Assembly (NCBI GenBank): GCA_030066975.1
Contig: JASJAO010000009.1
Coordinates: 22,987-86,986 of the forward strand
Origin: Henriciella sp.
Lineage (GTDB): Bacteria > Pseudomonadota > Alphaproteobacteria > Caulobacterales > Hyphomonadaceae
Direction: 5' to 3'
Length of the DNA: 64,000 nucleotides
The position numbers and the translations under genes were made by a program. The notes beneath the pieces were generated by a model that was not told the DNA's origin, ran no database searches, and saw only the letters and a program-made list of their open reading frames with translations. Positions 18,425-26,244 of the stretch are shown here, piece after piece (positions within the stretch are counted from its first letter, which is position 1; each line of letters begins with the position of its first letter).

Positions 18425-18638
18425 AATCCTGAGTATCGACGGTTCGGGTCCCTTGCTTCAGGCACGGGTATCGTTCGCAGGCAACATCAAGGATATATGT
18501 CTAGCCTACACGCCTGAGGCGCGGCCCGGGGATTTCGTTCTCGTCCATGCTGGCTTCTCACTTTCCGTCCTGAAAGCGTCGCGTGCTGAGGATATTCTTT
18601 CTCAGCTGGAAGGGCTTACAGAGCGGAGTGGATCATGA
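18402..18638 (+). CDS. hypC: HypC hydrogenase assembly chaperone
   Basis: A 78-residue protein beginning MCLAVPGEILSIDG. The invariant Cys2 binds the iron being built into the NiFe centre. HypC shuttles the Fe(CN)2CO unit from the HypD complex to the large subunit. The gene starts 23 bases before the end of hypF, preceded by a GGAGGAG site, and overlaps hypD by 4 bases. The length is normal for the family. Confidence 0.95.
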   Translation: MCLAVPGEILSIDGSGPLLQARVSFAGNIKDICLAYTPEARPGDFVLVHAGFSLSVLKASRAEDILSQLEGLTERSGS

Positions 18639-19735
18639 AATTCGTTTCTGAGTATCGTGATCCGACACGGGTGAAAGCGCTGGCGAGCGAAATCTCTGAG
18701 CGGATTACCCGGCCCTGGTCGATCATGGAAGTGTGCGGCGGGCAGACCCATGCCATCCTGAAACATGGCCTGGAACAGTTGCTGCCGCCCGATCTTACTT
18801 TGTTGCATGGACCGGGATGCCCCGTCTGCGTCACCCCGAGCGATATTGTGGATCAGGCGATCTTCCTCGCCAGTCAACCGGATGTTGTGCTCTGTACATT
18901 TGGCGACATGATTCGTGTGCCTGGTGGGACAACGAATTTGGCGGCAGCCAAGGCCCGTGGCGGAGATGTTCGGGTTGTTTACTCACCTATGGATGCCCTT
19001 CATCTCGCTGAGCAAATGCCGGAGAAAACGATTGTTTTCTTTGCGATTGGATTTGAAACCACCGCCCCCACGACCGCGATGGCAGTCTTTCAGGCCAAGC
19101 AAAAGGGCTTGAACAACTTTACACTGCTGGTGTCACACGTGCGCGTGCCGCCTGCACTAGAGGCGCTGTTGAGTGCGCCCGATCACACGATTGATGCGTT
19201 CCTTGCTGCCGGGCATGTCTGCACGGTGATGGGATTGCAGGAGTATCAGCCGATAGCACAAAACTATCATGTACCCATTGTCGCAACAGGGTTTGAGCCG
19301 GTCGACATCCTGGAAGGGGTGCTGATGTGCTTCCGCCAACTTGAAACGGGAATCGCACGCGTCGAGAACCAATATGACCGAGCGGTCCGCCCGGAAGGAA
19401 GCGCCCAAGCTGTCAAGCTCGTCCGCGATGTCTACGAGGAGGCAGATCAGGAATGGAGAGGCATCGGCCAGATCCAGAAGAGCGGGTTTCGTCTTCGTCC
19501 TGAATATGCACACTATGATGCAGCACAGCGCTTTGAGCTGGCGAACGCTTCTCCCGTGCGCGCTAAGACATCATCGCCTTGCATCAGCGGGGACGTCTTG
19601 TGCGGTCGCCAGAAGCCGTCTGACTGTTCCGCCTTCGCCCGAGAGTGCACACCGCTTTCGCCGCTCGGGGCGCCCATGGTTTCGGCAGAGGGCGCCTGTG
19701 CCGCTTACTACCGCTATGCCATGAGGACGGTATGA
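18635..19735 (+). CDS. hypD: HypD hydrogenase maturation iron-sulfur protein
   Basis: A 366-residue HypD with the family motifs MEVCGGQTHAILKHGL, HGPGCPVCVTP and GFETTAPTTA, and a C-terminal 4Fe-4S domain with cysteines in SSPCISGDVLCGR, SDCSAFARECTP and GACAAYYRY. It is the scaffold on which iron receives its CN and CO ligands, working with HypC and HypE. It is joined to hypC and hypE by ATGA overlaps. All key cysteines appear present. Confidence 0.95.
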   Translation: MKFVSEYRDPTRVKALASEISERITRPWSIMEVCGGQTHAILKHGLEQLLPPDLTLLHGPGCPVCVTPSDIVDQAIFLASQPDVVLCTFGDMIRVPGGTTNLAAAKARGGDVRVVYSPMDALHLAEQMPEKTIVFFAIGFETTAPTTAMAVFQAKQKGLNNFTLLVSHVRVPPALEALLSAPDHTIDAFLAAGHVCTVMGLQEYQPIAQNYHVPIVATGFEPVDILEGVLMCFRQLETGIARVENQYDRAVRPEGSAQAVKLVRDVYEEADQEWRGIGQIQKSGFRLRPEYAHYDAAQRFELANASPVRAKTSSPCISGDVLCGRQKPSDCSAFARECTPLSPLGAPMVSAEGACAAYYRYAMRTV

Positions 19736-20793
19736 GCGGCAAAGGCCAGACGACACTACCGGGCGCGAGCTGTCCTTTACCGCTCTCCGACTACCCGGAG
19801 ATTACACTCGCACATGGGGCTGGTGGCGCGCTGACTGAACAGCTCTTCCAGAACCTGATCCTCCCGGAACTTTCGAACACGTTACTAGACGAACGACACG
19901 ATGGTGCGGTCTTTCCAGCCAATGCACGCGAGCTCGCCTTCACCACGGACAGCTATGTCATTCAGCCGCTCGAGTTTCCGGGCGGTGATATCGGGCATCT
20001 CGCCGTCTGCGGGACGATCAACGATCTTGCCATGTGCGGCGCGCGTGCGCGCCACCTCAGCCTCAGCCTGATCATTGAGGAAGGATTACCGACTGAAACG
20101 CTATGGCGGATTATCAGATCCGTGGGCCAAACCTGCCGGGCCGCTAATGTCGCGGTCGTCACAGGCGATACGAAAGTGGTGGAACGCGGCAAGGGTGATG
20201 GGCTTTTCATTACGATGACCGGGGTCGGCGAGATTATCGCGCAACAGCCGATCCGGCCAACCCGGATTCAGCCGAATGACGTGATTTTGGTTTCCGGCGA
20301 CATCGGACGCCACGGCATTGCGGTGCTCTCGGCCAGAGAAGGGATCGCGTTTGAAACGCCGGTGCGAAGTGATTGTGCGCCACTGCATGACATCGTGCAT
20401 GCACTCATCGCCGCTGATTTGGACATCCACTGTATGCGGGACCTGACACGCGGCGGCCTCGCGACTGCCCTGATCGAACTTTGCCAGACATCTGGTCTCG
20501 GCATGATGATCAATGAAGCCGCTGTTCCAGTCAGTGATGCTGTATCGGGCGCGGCCGATCTATTTGGTCTGGATCCACTCTATATCGCGAATGAAGGCCG
20601 TTTCTGTATTGTGCTGCCAAAGGAGAATGTGGCGAAGGCTCTGGATGTTTTACGCTCTTTCAACATCGCATCAGAGAGTGGGCAAATCGGAACCGTCCTT
20701 GAGGGGCCAGGTCCGTTGACTATGGAAACGGCGCTTGGATCATCAAGGCAACTGGATCTACTCACAGGCGAACAATTGCCTCGGATTTGTTGA
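19732..20793 (+). CDS. hypE: HypE carbamoyl dehydratase
   Basis: A 353-residue PurM-like protein counted from ATG 19732, which overlaps the hypD stop. Motifs: LAHGAGGALTEQLF, FTTDSYVIQPLEFPGGDIG, AVCGTINDLAMCGA, VTGDTKVVE and MRDLTRGGLATAL. It ends in LPRIC, the conserved C-terminal cysteine that HypF carbamoylates and HypE dehydrates to a thiocyanate, the source of the cyanide ligands. Last gene of the hydrogenase operon; no clear terminator follows. Confidence 0.95.
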   Translation: MSGKGQTTLPGASCPLPLSDYPEITLAHGAGGALTEQLFQNLILPELSNTLLDERHDGAVFPANARELAFTTDSYVIQPLEFPGGDIGHLAVCGTINDLAMCGARARHLSLSLIIEEGLPTETLWRIIRSVGQTCRAANVAVVTGDTKVVERGKGDGLFITMTGVGEIIAQQPIRPTRIQPNDVILVSGDIGRHGIAVLSAREGIAFETPVRSDCAPLHDIVHALIAADLDIHCMRDLTRGGLATALIELCQTSGLGMMINEAAVPVSDAVSGAADLFGLDPLYIANEGRFCIVLPKENVAKALDVLRSFNIASESGQIGTVLEGPGPLTMETALGSSRQLDLLTGEQLPRIC

Positions 20794-20897
20794 GTTGAAT
20801 ACGATACGAAGCTGAATCAGCGAACGAAATTGTCAGCGAAGCCCGTCGCACCTGTCAGTTTTCCGGCAGGAGATGATGCTGTGTCTGTCCTGAGGCC

Positions 20898-20939
20898 TTG
20901 ATCTTGCGCAAAGCGGCGAGCGTTTCTTGTGGCTAGACT
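20898..20939 (+). promoter_or_regulatory. FNR/FixK-like promoter of the phosphoribosyltransferase-lipoprotein operon
   Basis: TTGAT-CTTG-CGCAA at 20898-20911 differs from the consensus at two positions of the right half-site. TAGACT at 20934-20939 is a good -10 placed 22 bases after the box, predicting a start near 20946. The match is weaker than others in the window; the spacing is what supports it. Confidence 0.5.
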
Positions 20940-20984
20940 TGTTTAAAGGGCTCGAGTGTGGGGAGACGCCGTGCGGAGGCTTTC

Positions 20985-21677
20985 ATGTTTGGCAGAGAGG
21001 GACTGTTTAAAGATCGGCAGGAAGCGGGTCAGCGACTCGCGACTTATCTCTTAGAACACGACGTGAAAGTTTCCATCGTTTATGCCCTGTTGCGCGGTGG
21101 CTTGCCGGTCGCACGCGAGGTTGCAAAGGCGTTAGGCGCAGTTCTGGACGTCATTCTTGTTCGGAAACTTGGCGTTCCAAACCATCCAGAGCTGGCCTTT
21201 GGCGCCTTGGTGACCGGCGAACCTCCAGAGATCGTGCTTAATCCGGAAATTGTCCGCACCGTGGGTCTTGGACAAGACGAGATTGATCAACAAGTCGAAG
21301 CCGAAACGCGAGAAATCCATCGTCGAGAAGCGATCTATTCAGGTTATCGAGATCGGGCCGATCCTCAAGGATGTGATGTGATGGTTGTTGACGATGGCCT
21401 CGCAACCGGCGCGACAATGATTGCGAGCATCAAGGCCTTGAAGAAGAGCGGTGCCCGCAGCGTCACTGTCGCTGCGCCTGTTGCATCGATGGATGCACTT
21501 CAACGCGTGCGTCTGGAAGCCGATCAGGTATTCATCCTGGAAACTCCCGTGCCGTTTCACGCAGTCGGATACTGGTATGACCAGTTCGAGCAACTCAGCG
21601 ATTCAGACGTCATCCGTGAACTAAAGCGGTCCACCGAAAATCAGATTGAGACAGGAGTGGCAGATGAGCCAGTTTAG
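20985..21677 (+). CDS. Phosphoribosyltransferase-domain protein
   Basis: A 230-residue type I phosphoribosyltransferase fold. The PRPP loop is VMVVDDGLATGATM (about residue 135), and the N-terminal block ALLRGGLPVAREVAKALGA forms the rest of the active site. The substrate base cannot be told; such proteins are common in hypoxia and stress regulons and are rarely true nucleotide salvage enzymes. ATG 20985 is chosen because GGAGG lies 5 bases upstream; a GTG at 20958 is in frame but unsupported. The last 14 bases overlap the lipoprotein gene, so the two are probably translated together from the FNR-like promoter upstream. Confidence 0.82.
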   Translation: MFGREGLFKDRQEAGQRLATYLLEHDVKVSIVYALLRGGLPVAREVAKALGAVLDVILVRKLGVPNHPELAFGALVTGEPPEIVLNPEIVRTVGLGQDEIDQQVEAETREIHRREAIYSGYRDRADPQGCDVMVVDDGLATGATMIASIKALKKSGARSVTVAAPVASMDALQRVRLEADQVFILETPVPFHAVGYWYDQFEQLSDSDVIRELKRSTENQIETGVADEPV

Positions 21678-22173
21678 ATCCATCAAAGCGATTTTAGCGA
21701 TAAGCGTCATTATCGGATTGGCGGCCTGCGCTACTCCAACGCCGTATCGGGCCCTTGAGGACGGTTATGGGTATAGCGAAGAGAAGCTGGATGATGACCG
21801 CTACAGGGTGTCCTTCCACGGCAATGCCGATACATCCCAGACGCTCGCCAATGACTATCTCATGCTTAGAATGGCGGACTTGACCCTTGAGAATAGAAAG
21901 GCCTACTTCACCGTAGAAGAGCAGGGTACGGATTGCTTCATTACAATTCGCACCTCACCGGACAGCACGTGTACGGTGCATCGCGCCTACACCAATCCTT
22001 ATCCGTATTATGAGTTTGAAACGGAGCGGAGGGGCCTTTTTCAGACCGGGCCGAAACGCGAGTATGACGCGATCGCGTTTTTCCGGATGACAGATGAAGC
22101 GCCCGACGCCGTATCGACAACAACATTCTCCGCTGAGGACGTGACGCAACAGCTCCAACATCTTCGGCCTTAG
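21664..22173 (+). CDS. Outer-membrane-type lipoprotein, CC0125/CC1285 family
   Basis: A 169-residue protein with a signal peptide (AILAISVIIGLAAC) and lipobox LAAC, so the mature form starts with a lipidated cysteine. The following TPTPYRALEDGYGYSEEKLDD and RVSFHGNADTSQTLANDYLMLR are characteristic of a family described from Caulobacter and relatives, of unknown function. ATG 21664 follows AGGAG; an in-frame start at 21646 lacks one. The gene overlaps the phosphoribosyltransferase gene by 14 bases. Likely located in the inner leaflet of the outer membrane. Confidence 0.82.
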   Translation: MSQFRSIKAILAISVIIGLAACATPTPYRALEDGYGYSEEKLDDDRYRVSFHGNADTSQTLANDYLMLRMADLTLENRKAYFTVEEQGTDCFITIRTSPDSTCTVHRAYTNPYPYYEFETERRGLFQTGPKREYDAIAFFRMTDEAPDAVSTTTFSAEDVTQQLQHLRP

Positions 22174-22181
22174 TATGTCGA

Positions 22182-22222
22182 TTGATCTGAATCAAACTAA
22201 TCCAGAATTCTAGTGCTATATA
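22182..22222 (+). promoter_or_regulatory. Perfect FNR/FixK box with -10, start of a transcript with no obvious gene
   Basis: TTGAT-CTGA-ATCAA at 22182-22195 is a perfect palindromic box. TATATA at 22217-22222 lies 21 bases downstream, giving a predicted start near 22229. The next protein gene begins almost 390 bases later and has its own box, so this promoter probably makes a separate RNA or a long leader. Confidence 0.7.
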
Positions 22223-22228
22223 CCCCTT

Positions 22229-22410
22229 GTCTCAGTCGGGAGCTGAGGTCGGAGAAGCAAACTCCTGAAGCGTTGCAAGGCGCGAAGGGAAGGCGTTACG
22301 GACCGATCAGGTGTTGATCAACTGAGATAAGGTTCGCCGTGTGATCGGGTGAGCGCACAGAGGGAGACCTTGGTGTAGAATCCAATCACCGGCGAGCTGA
22401 TTTTTGTGTC
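22229..22410 (+). ncRNA. Candidate FNR-activated small RNA (extent uncertain)
   Basis: Begins at the start predicted from the strong promoter at 22182-22222. No frame in 22196-22617 gives a protein I recognise with a ribosome binding site. Short hairpins are visible: CTCAG/CTGAG (22231-22247), GGAG/CTCC (22251-22265) and GATCA/TGATC (22305-22319). A run of five T at about 22401-22405 follows a weak ATCA/TGAT stem and is a possible but poor terminator, so the 3' end is a guess. I do not recognise a known RNA family. The rest of the 422-base gap (to 22617) holds only the promoter of the next gene. Confidence 0.35.
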
Positions 22411-22552
22411 ATGGACGCAGTGCAGCAGCCTCGCTGAAACCGATCTATCTCCAATATTTTCGAAGCAACGGGCAGGGCGGTTCCTCGTAAATCATTGTGT
22501 ATGTCGCTTCGTCATACGTCCGGTGAAGATGTCGACGCAGTGCGGGTGTGCC

Positions 22553-22593
22553 ATGATCCTGATCAAGGCCAACCCGGTCTCGATCCGCATAAA
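22553..22593 (+). promoter_or_regulatory. FNR/FixK-type promoter of the DUF2267 gene
   Basis: ATGAT-CCTG-ATCAA at 22553-22566 has one mismatch at the outermost base. CATAAA at 22588-22593 lies exactly 21 bases downstream. The predicted start near 22600 gives a leader of about 18 bases before ATG 22618. Confidence 0.6.
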
Positions 22594-22617
22594 TGAATCC
22601 AAAGCGAGAGTCCGATC

Positions 22618-23046
22618 ATGAGCACCACAGGTTTAAGTCAGTTTGACGATACGATCCACACAACGAATGTGTGGCTGAAAGAGATTATGCAGGCCTGCGA
22701 CTGGACCGATCGGCGGGATGCCTATCGCGCGCTAAGGGTCACCTTGCACACGCTGCGCGATCATCTGCCCGTCGAGATTGTCGCCCACCTTTCGGCTCAG
22801 TTGCCGCTGCTTATTCGAGGTGCGCTTTTTGAAGGCTGGAAGCCTTCGGTTTCTGAGATTCCTGAGCGGGATCTGGTCTCGTTCCTTGATCCCATTCAAA
22901 TGGCGTTTGATCGCAAGTCTGGGGTCGACCCGGAAAAGGTTGCCAAAGCCGTTTTCGATGTCCTCAGGAAACATGTGTCAGAAGGCGAAATGAATCATGT
23001 TGCGCAGGCGCTACCGAGACACGTACGGAAGCTGCTCGTAGATTGA
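22618..23046 (+). CDS. DUF2267-family protein
   Basis: A 142-residue soluble helical protein. The stretches FDDTIHTTNVWLKEIM, ALRVTLHTLRDHLPVE, AHLSAQLPLLIRGALFEGWK and VFDVLRKHVSEGEMNHVA match the two-repeat pattern of DUF2267. Function is unknown; homologues often sit among stress and low-oxygen genes. It has its own FNR-type promoter and converges on the DUF3775 gene with a 58-base gap. The ATG is preceded by GAGAG at suitable spacing. Confidence 0.82.
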   Translation: MSTTGLSQFDDTIHTTNVWLKEIMQACDWTDRRDAYRALRVTLHTLRDHLPVEIVAHLSAQLPLLIRGALFEGWKPSVSEIPERDLVSFLDPIQMAFDRKSGVDPEKVAKAVFDVLRKHVSEGEMNHVAQALPRHVRKLLVD

Positions 23047-23104
23047 ACCATCGCTCAGTCCTGACACTGCTCATGATCCGACCGACTTGCAATCAGGACC
23101 AAGT

Positions 23105-23533
23105 TCAGTCGTTCTCATAGTCTTCCTGATCATAACCCAGTTCGTTCAGCGCCTGGACGAGATAATCGCTGGCAAGTGGTGTTTGCTCGAGATATTGCGC
23201 GACATGGAGATGGCGGGTGTGCCTGGCTTGACGGCGCGCTTGTGACCAATCCGCGGCAGGGTAGTCGCCGCGACCGACCCATAGCAAAGCCAGCAAGTCG
23301 CGCTGAGCATCAATACTCAAATCATTGATCGTCGCCGTCAGCCCACTCTCGATGGGGTCCGCTGAAGCCTGCGTGCCCGCTTCAATCAGGCTCATATCGT
23401 CCATAGACGCTGGAGGTGCATCTGCGTCGGCACTTGTCGGCTGCATATCCGACGCGTCAAACTCGCGAACGAGTTCCGCGATCTGAAAAGCAGTTTCCGG
23501 GTTTATAACGAGATCGAAAGGGCGTGGTATCAT
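23105..23533 (-). CDS. DUF3775-family protein
   Basis: A 142-residue acidic protein. The C-terminal half, DLLALLWVGRGDYPAADW followed by YLEQTPLASDYLVQALNELG, is the DUF3775 signature; the middle is low-complexity (Asp, Ala, Ser). No enzyme motif, signal or membrane segment is seen. It starts 8 bases after the end of the hibernation factor gene and must be co-transcribed with it, which suggests a role in ribosome or stress physiology, but this is only context. Confidence 0.75.
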   Translation of the reverse strand: MIPRPFDLVINPETAFQIAELVREFDASDMQPTSADADAPPASMDDMSLIEAGTQASADPIESGLTATINDLSIDAQRDLLALLWVGRGDYPAADWSQARRQARHTRHLHVAQYLEQTPLASDYLVQALNELGYDQEDYEND

Positions 23534-23541
23534 GTTGACCT

Positions 23542-24108
23542 CTATTCGTACGAAGATTGTCGACGATGGACCGCGCGGGCCATTGGGCCTTTCTCACCGT
23601 CATCCGGCCGGAATGTCACCGCGACGCCGATCTGAAGATCTTCAAAAGCATCCGCAGTGACTTCATTCTCGTGGAAATAATATTCTGTTTGGTCGCTGGC
23701 CTTGATGAAGCCTGACGGCTCTTCGGCATTGAACCGCGCGATTATTCCAGACAGTCGAGTGTCTTCCATCGCGCCATCAATCCGGGGATCCGGTTTGGCC
23801 TTTTTACGCTGCCGTTCTGCAGCCCGAAATGCGTCTCTGAGAGCGACCATGACGTCCTCGTGGGCGTGATTGTCATCGCTGTGATGGGACACAGCAACGT
23901 CGCGACCGCCTGGCAGCCCAAGATGTAAGCGAACGCGCGCGAGATTGCCTTTACGCCGCTTTGACCCCTCACTACCATCCACGAAGACTTTGCATGAAAT
24001 CAGTCGCGGATAGACTTTTTCGATATGTCGCAGCTCTTTTTCCACACGCGACTGAACACGCTTGGTTGGTGTCATGTTTTTGTAGCTGATTTCAGGGGTG
24101 ACTTGCAT
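23542..24108 (-). CDS. Ribosome hibernation factor (HPF/RaiA-type) fused to a cold-shock domain
   Basis: A 188-residue, two-domain protein. Residues 1 to ~105 (MQVTPEISYKNM, RVEKELRHIEKVYPRLISCK, LPGGRDVAVSH, ALRDAFRAAERQ) have the beta-alpha-beta-alpha pattern of the sigma-54 modulation/S30EA family, which binds the 30S decoding centre. Residues ~125-185 (SGFIKASDQTEYYFHENEV, GVAVTFRPDDGEKGP) are a cold-shock RNA-binding domain in place of the usual dimerising tail of long HPF. It would silence ribosomes under energy stress. GGAGGAAG lies just before ATG 24108, and an FNR-type promoter with TTTAAT as -10 lies upstream. The domain calls are firm; the mechanism is inference. Confidence 0.82.
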   Translation of the reverse strand: MQVTPEISYKNMTPTKRVQSRVEKELRHIEKVYPRLISCKVFVDGSEGSKRRKGNLARVRLHLGLPGGRDVAVSHHSDDNHAHEDVMVALRDAFRAAERQRKKAKPDPRIDGAMEDTRLSGIIARFNAEEPSGFIKASDQTEYYFHENEVTADAFEDLQIGVAVTFRPDDGEKGPMARAVHRRQSSYE

Positions 24109-24130
24109 GGCACGCTTCCTCCGTCAGCAG

Positions 24131-24171
24131 ATTAAAGCTGCCTGCAGATCTCAGATATTGATCTAAGTCAT
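24131..24171 (-). promoter_or_regulatory. FNR/FixK-type promoter of the hibernation factor operon
   Basis: Read on the minus strand the box is ATGAC-TTAG-ATCAA (24171-24158), two mismatches in the left half. TTTAAT at 24136-24131 lies exactly 21 bases downstream and matches five of six -10 positions. The predicted leader of about 16 bases contains the ribosome binding site GGAGGAAG. Confidence 0.6.
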
Positions 24172-24234
24172 ATGATTGCGCTCACGCGGTCGCAAAACAG
24201 AGACAGAACTTTCGGCTGGTTTGAGTTTGATCAG

Positions 24235-24275
24235 ATGATCTTGATCAAAGACGAAGGTGCCTTGCGCTTCACTAT
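24235..24275 (+). promoter_or_regulatory. FNR/FixK-type promoter of ftsH
   Basis: ATGAT-CTTG-ATCAA at 24235-24248 has one mismatch at the outermost base, the same one as the box of the DUF2267 gene. CACTAT at 24270-24275 lies 21 bases downstream and is a weak -10. The predicted start near 24282 falls inside the longest open frame of ftsH, which argues for the ATG at 24304 as the real start. Confidence 0.5.
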
Positions 24276-24303
24276 GGCCGATGACGACGAGGGAAACGGT
24301 CAA

Positions 24304-26157
24304 ATGCCGGACAATCCAAACTCAGGACAAGACGATCAAGGTCCCTTTCCACTCTGGATGACGCTCCTCACGGTCCTTGTTGTCTTATTTTTGGTCACAC
24401 AGGACAACACGCGGGTTGCCGACATTTCCTGGACCGATTTCGAGCACTATGTGGAGAGTGGAGAGATCGACTACGTCACAATTGGTCGTTCTGAAATCAC
24501 CGGTGCGTTCCGGACCACTCAACCAGATCTTAACGATGCAGACCGCTTCCGAACCGTTTTGATTGACGCCGCACTGGCAGAGCGCTTGTCCCGCAGCGAT
24601 GTCGACATTCGTGGCGCGAGAGAATCGACACTCCTGGCATCTCTATTTGGCTGGCTCTTCCCACTCATCATCGTCATGGGGCTTTGGTTGTGGATATCTC
24701 GCAGGATGATGCCAGGGGACGGGTTAGGTAATTACTCAACCATGCGTCGCAGCGGCGCCACCACCTATGTTGAAACCGAGACAGGGGTCGATTTCAACGA
24801 TGTCGCGGGAGTGGACGAAGCCAAAGTTGAGTTAATGGAAGTCGTCGACTTCCTACAGAACCCTGAAGAGTACCGACGACTTGGGGCACATATTCCGAAA
24901 GGGGTTCTATTGGTCGGGCCTCCCGGTACGGGCAAGACCCTCCTCGCGCGCGCGGTGGCCGGACAGGCAGGGGTCCCATTCTTCTCGATTACCGGATCGG
25001 AATTTGTAGAAATGTTTGTGGGGGTAGGGGCAGCGCGCGTCCGCGACTTGTTCGATCAAGCGCGCGCCGCCGCGCCGGCCATAATCTTTATCGATGAGTT
25101 GGACGCTCTCGGGCGTTCAAGGGGCACAAGCCAGTTGTCCAACAATGAGGAACGCGAGCAGACTTTGCACCAATTGCTTGCTGAGCTGGACGGTTTCGAT
25201 CCCACCTCTGGCATTGTCTTGCTCGCAGCAACCAATCGCCCGGAAATCCTCGATCCTGCTTTGCTTCGGGCCGGGCGGTTTGATCGCCAGGTGCTGGTGG
25301 ACCGACCTGATAAGGCGGGCAGAATTGCGATACTCAACGTTCACATTCGTAAGATCCAGATCAGCCCTCAGACAGATCTGGAACGCATCGCCTCGCTCAC
25401 GACGGGTTTCAGCGGCGCTGACCTTGCCAATCTGGTCAATGAAGCAGCCATTCTCGCGACGCGTCGTCAGGCCGACATGGTTGAGTTTCAGGACTTCGAA
25501 GCGGCAATTGAACGCGTGGTGGCCGGTCTGGAGCGTCGCAAGCGGGTGCTCTCCGATAAAGAAAGACGCACGATCGCCCATCACGAACTAGGGCATGCCT
25601 TAACCGCCTTGGCCTTGCCGGATAGTGATCCGATTCAGAAGATTTCGATTATTCCGAGAGGCATCAGCGCCCTTGGATATACGATGCAGCGTCCGACGGA
25701 AGATCGGTATCTTGCAACGAAGGACGAACTCAAGAACAAGATCTGTATCTTGCTTGGTGGTCGCGCCGGCGAGGAAGTGGCGCTCGGTGAAATATCAACG
25801 GGTGCGGCGGATGATCTTATGAAGGCCACCGAAATCGCACGCAGCATTGTTGAGCGGTTTGGCATGGATGACGAACTTGGCCATGTCACTTTTGAAGGGC
25901 CAACACCTCTCTTCCTGGGTGAGGCCGGTCGCACTCGCAAACCCGTTAGCGAAGCCGTCGCCTCCAAAATCGATGAAGCGGTGAGTTCGCTGATTTCTGA
26001 AGCCTATGATCAAGCTGTTTCGATTTTGAAGCGCAACAAGTCAGTGTTGACCGAAGCAGCGCTGGTTCTGCTTGATGTCGAAACTCTGGGGGCTGAAGAG
26101 ATTGAGGACCTTCGGAAAAAGATGAGGCCACCCCACAAACTGAAAGTGTCTCGCTGA
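24304..26157 (+). CDS. ftsH: FtsH-type membrane AAA+ zinc metalloprotease
   Basis: About 617 residues from ATG 24304. First membrane helix in [17 protein letters not shown], a periplasmic domain of ~85 residues, second helix in [21 protein letters not shown]+ module with Walker A GPPGTGKT, Walker [12 protein letters not shown] and the SRH block [18 protein letters not shown], then protease HHELGHAL (HExxH). It degrades membrane and unfolded proteins. The frame is open back to 24172, but the first helix would then sit unusually far in, and an FNR-type promoter lies within that extension; AGGG precedes 24304 at a longish spacing. ATG 24274 is the alternative. Its place in this island suggests a second, condition-specific FtsH rather than the housekeeping copy. 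Confidence 0.88.
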   Translation: MPDNPNSGQDDQGPFPLWMTLLTVLVVLFLVTQDNTRVADISWTDFEHYVESGEIDYVTIGRSEITGAFRTTQPDLNDADRFRTVLIDAALAERLSRSDVDIRGARESTLLASLFGWLFPLIIVMGLWLWISRRMMPGDGLGNYSTMRRSGATTYVETETGVDFNDVAGVDEAKVELMEVVDFLQNPEEYRRLGAHIPKGVLLVGPPGTGKTLLARAVAGQAGVPFFSITGSEFVEMFVGVGAARVRDLFDQARAAAPAIIFIDELDALGRSRGTSQLSNNEEREQTLHQLLAELDGFDPTSGIVLLAATNRPEILDPALLRAGRFDRQVLVDRPDKAGRIAILNVHIRKIQISPQTDLERIASLTTGFSGADLANLVNEAAILATRRQADMVEFQDFEAAIERVVAGLERRKRVLSDKERRTIAHHELGHALTALALPDSDPIQKISIIPRGISALGYTMQRPTEDRYLATKDELKNKICILLGGRAGEEVALGEISTGAADDLMKATEIARSIVERFGMDDELGHVTFEGPTPLFLGEAGRTRKPVSEAVASKIDEAVSSLISEAYDQAVSILKRNKSVLTEAALVLLDVETLGAEEIEDLRKKMRPPHKLKVSR

Positions 26158-26244
26158 GAAGCCTTGAGGGTTTGCTATTTGCCAACGCCCGCGAACAGCT
26201 GCTCGTATTGACTGCTGACCCTGGATTTGACGTGCACTCGTCGA

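Noticed and set aside
22386..22412. Possible intrinsic terminator of the candidate small RNA
   Set aside because: The stem is only ATCA/TGAT with a 9-base loop before the T run; too weak to call as a terminator feature.
22406..22621. A 71-codon frame in the gap before the DUF2267 gene
   Set aside because: It is poor in typical codon pattern, has no ribosome binding site, and runs through the FNR-type promoter of the next gene.
24172..24303. Long N-terminal extension of FtsH
   Set aside because: It would cover two FNR-type boxes and push the first membrane helix to about residue 58, unlike other FtsH proteins.
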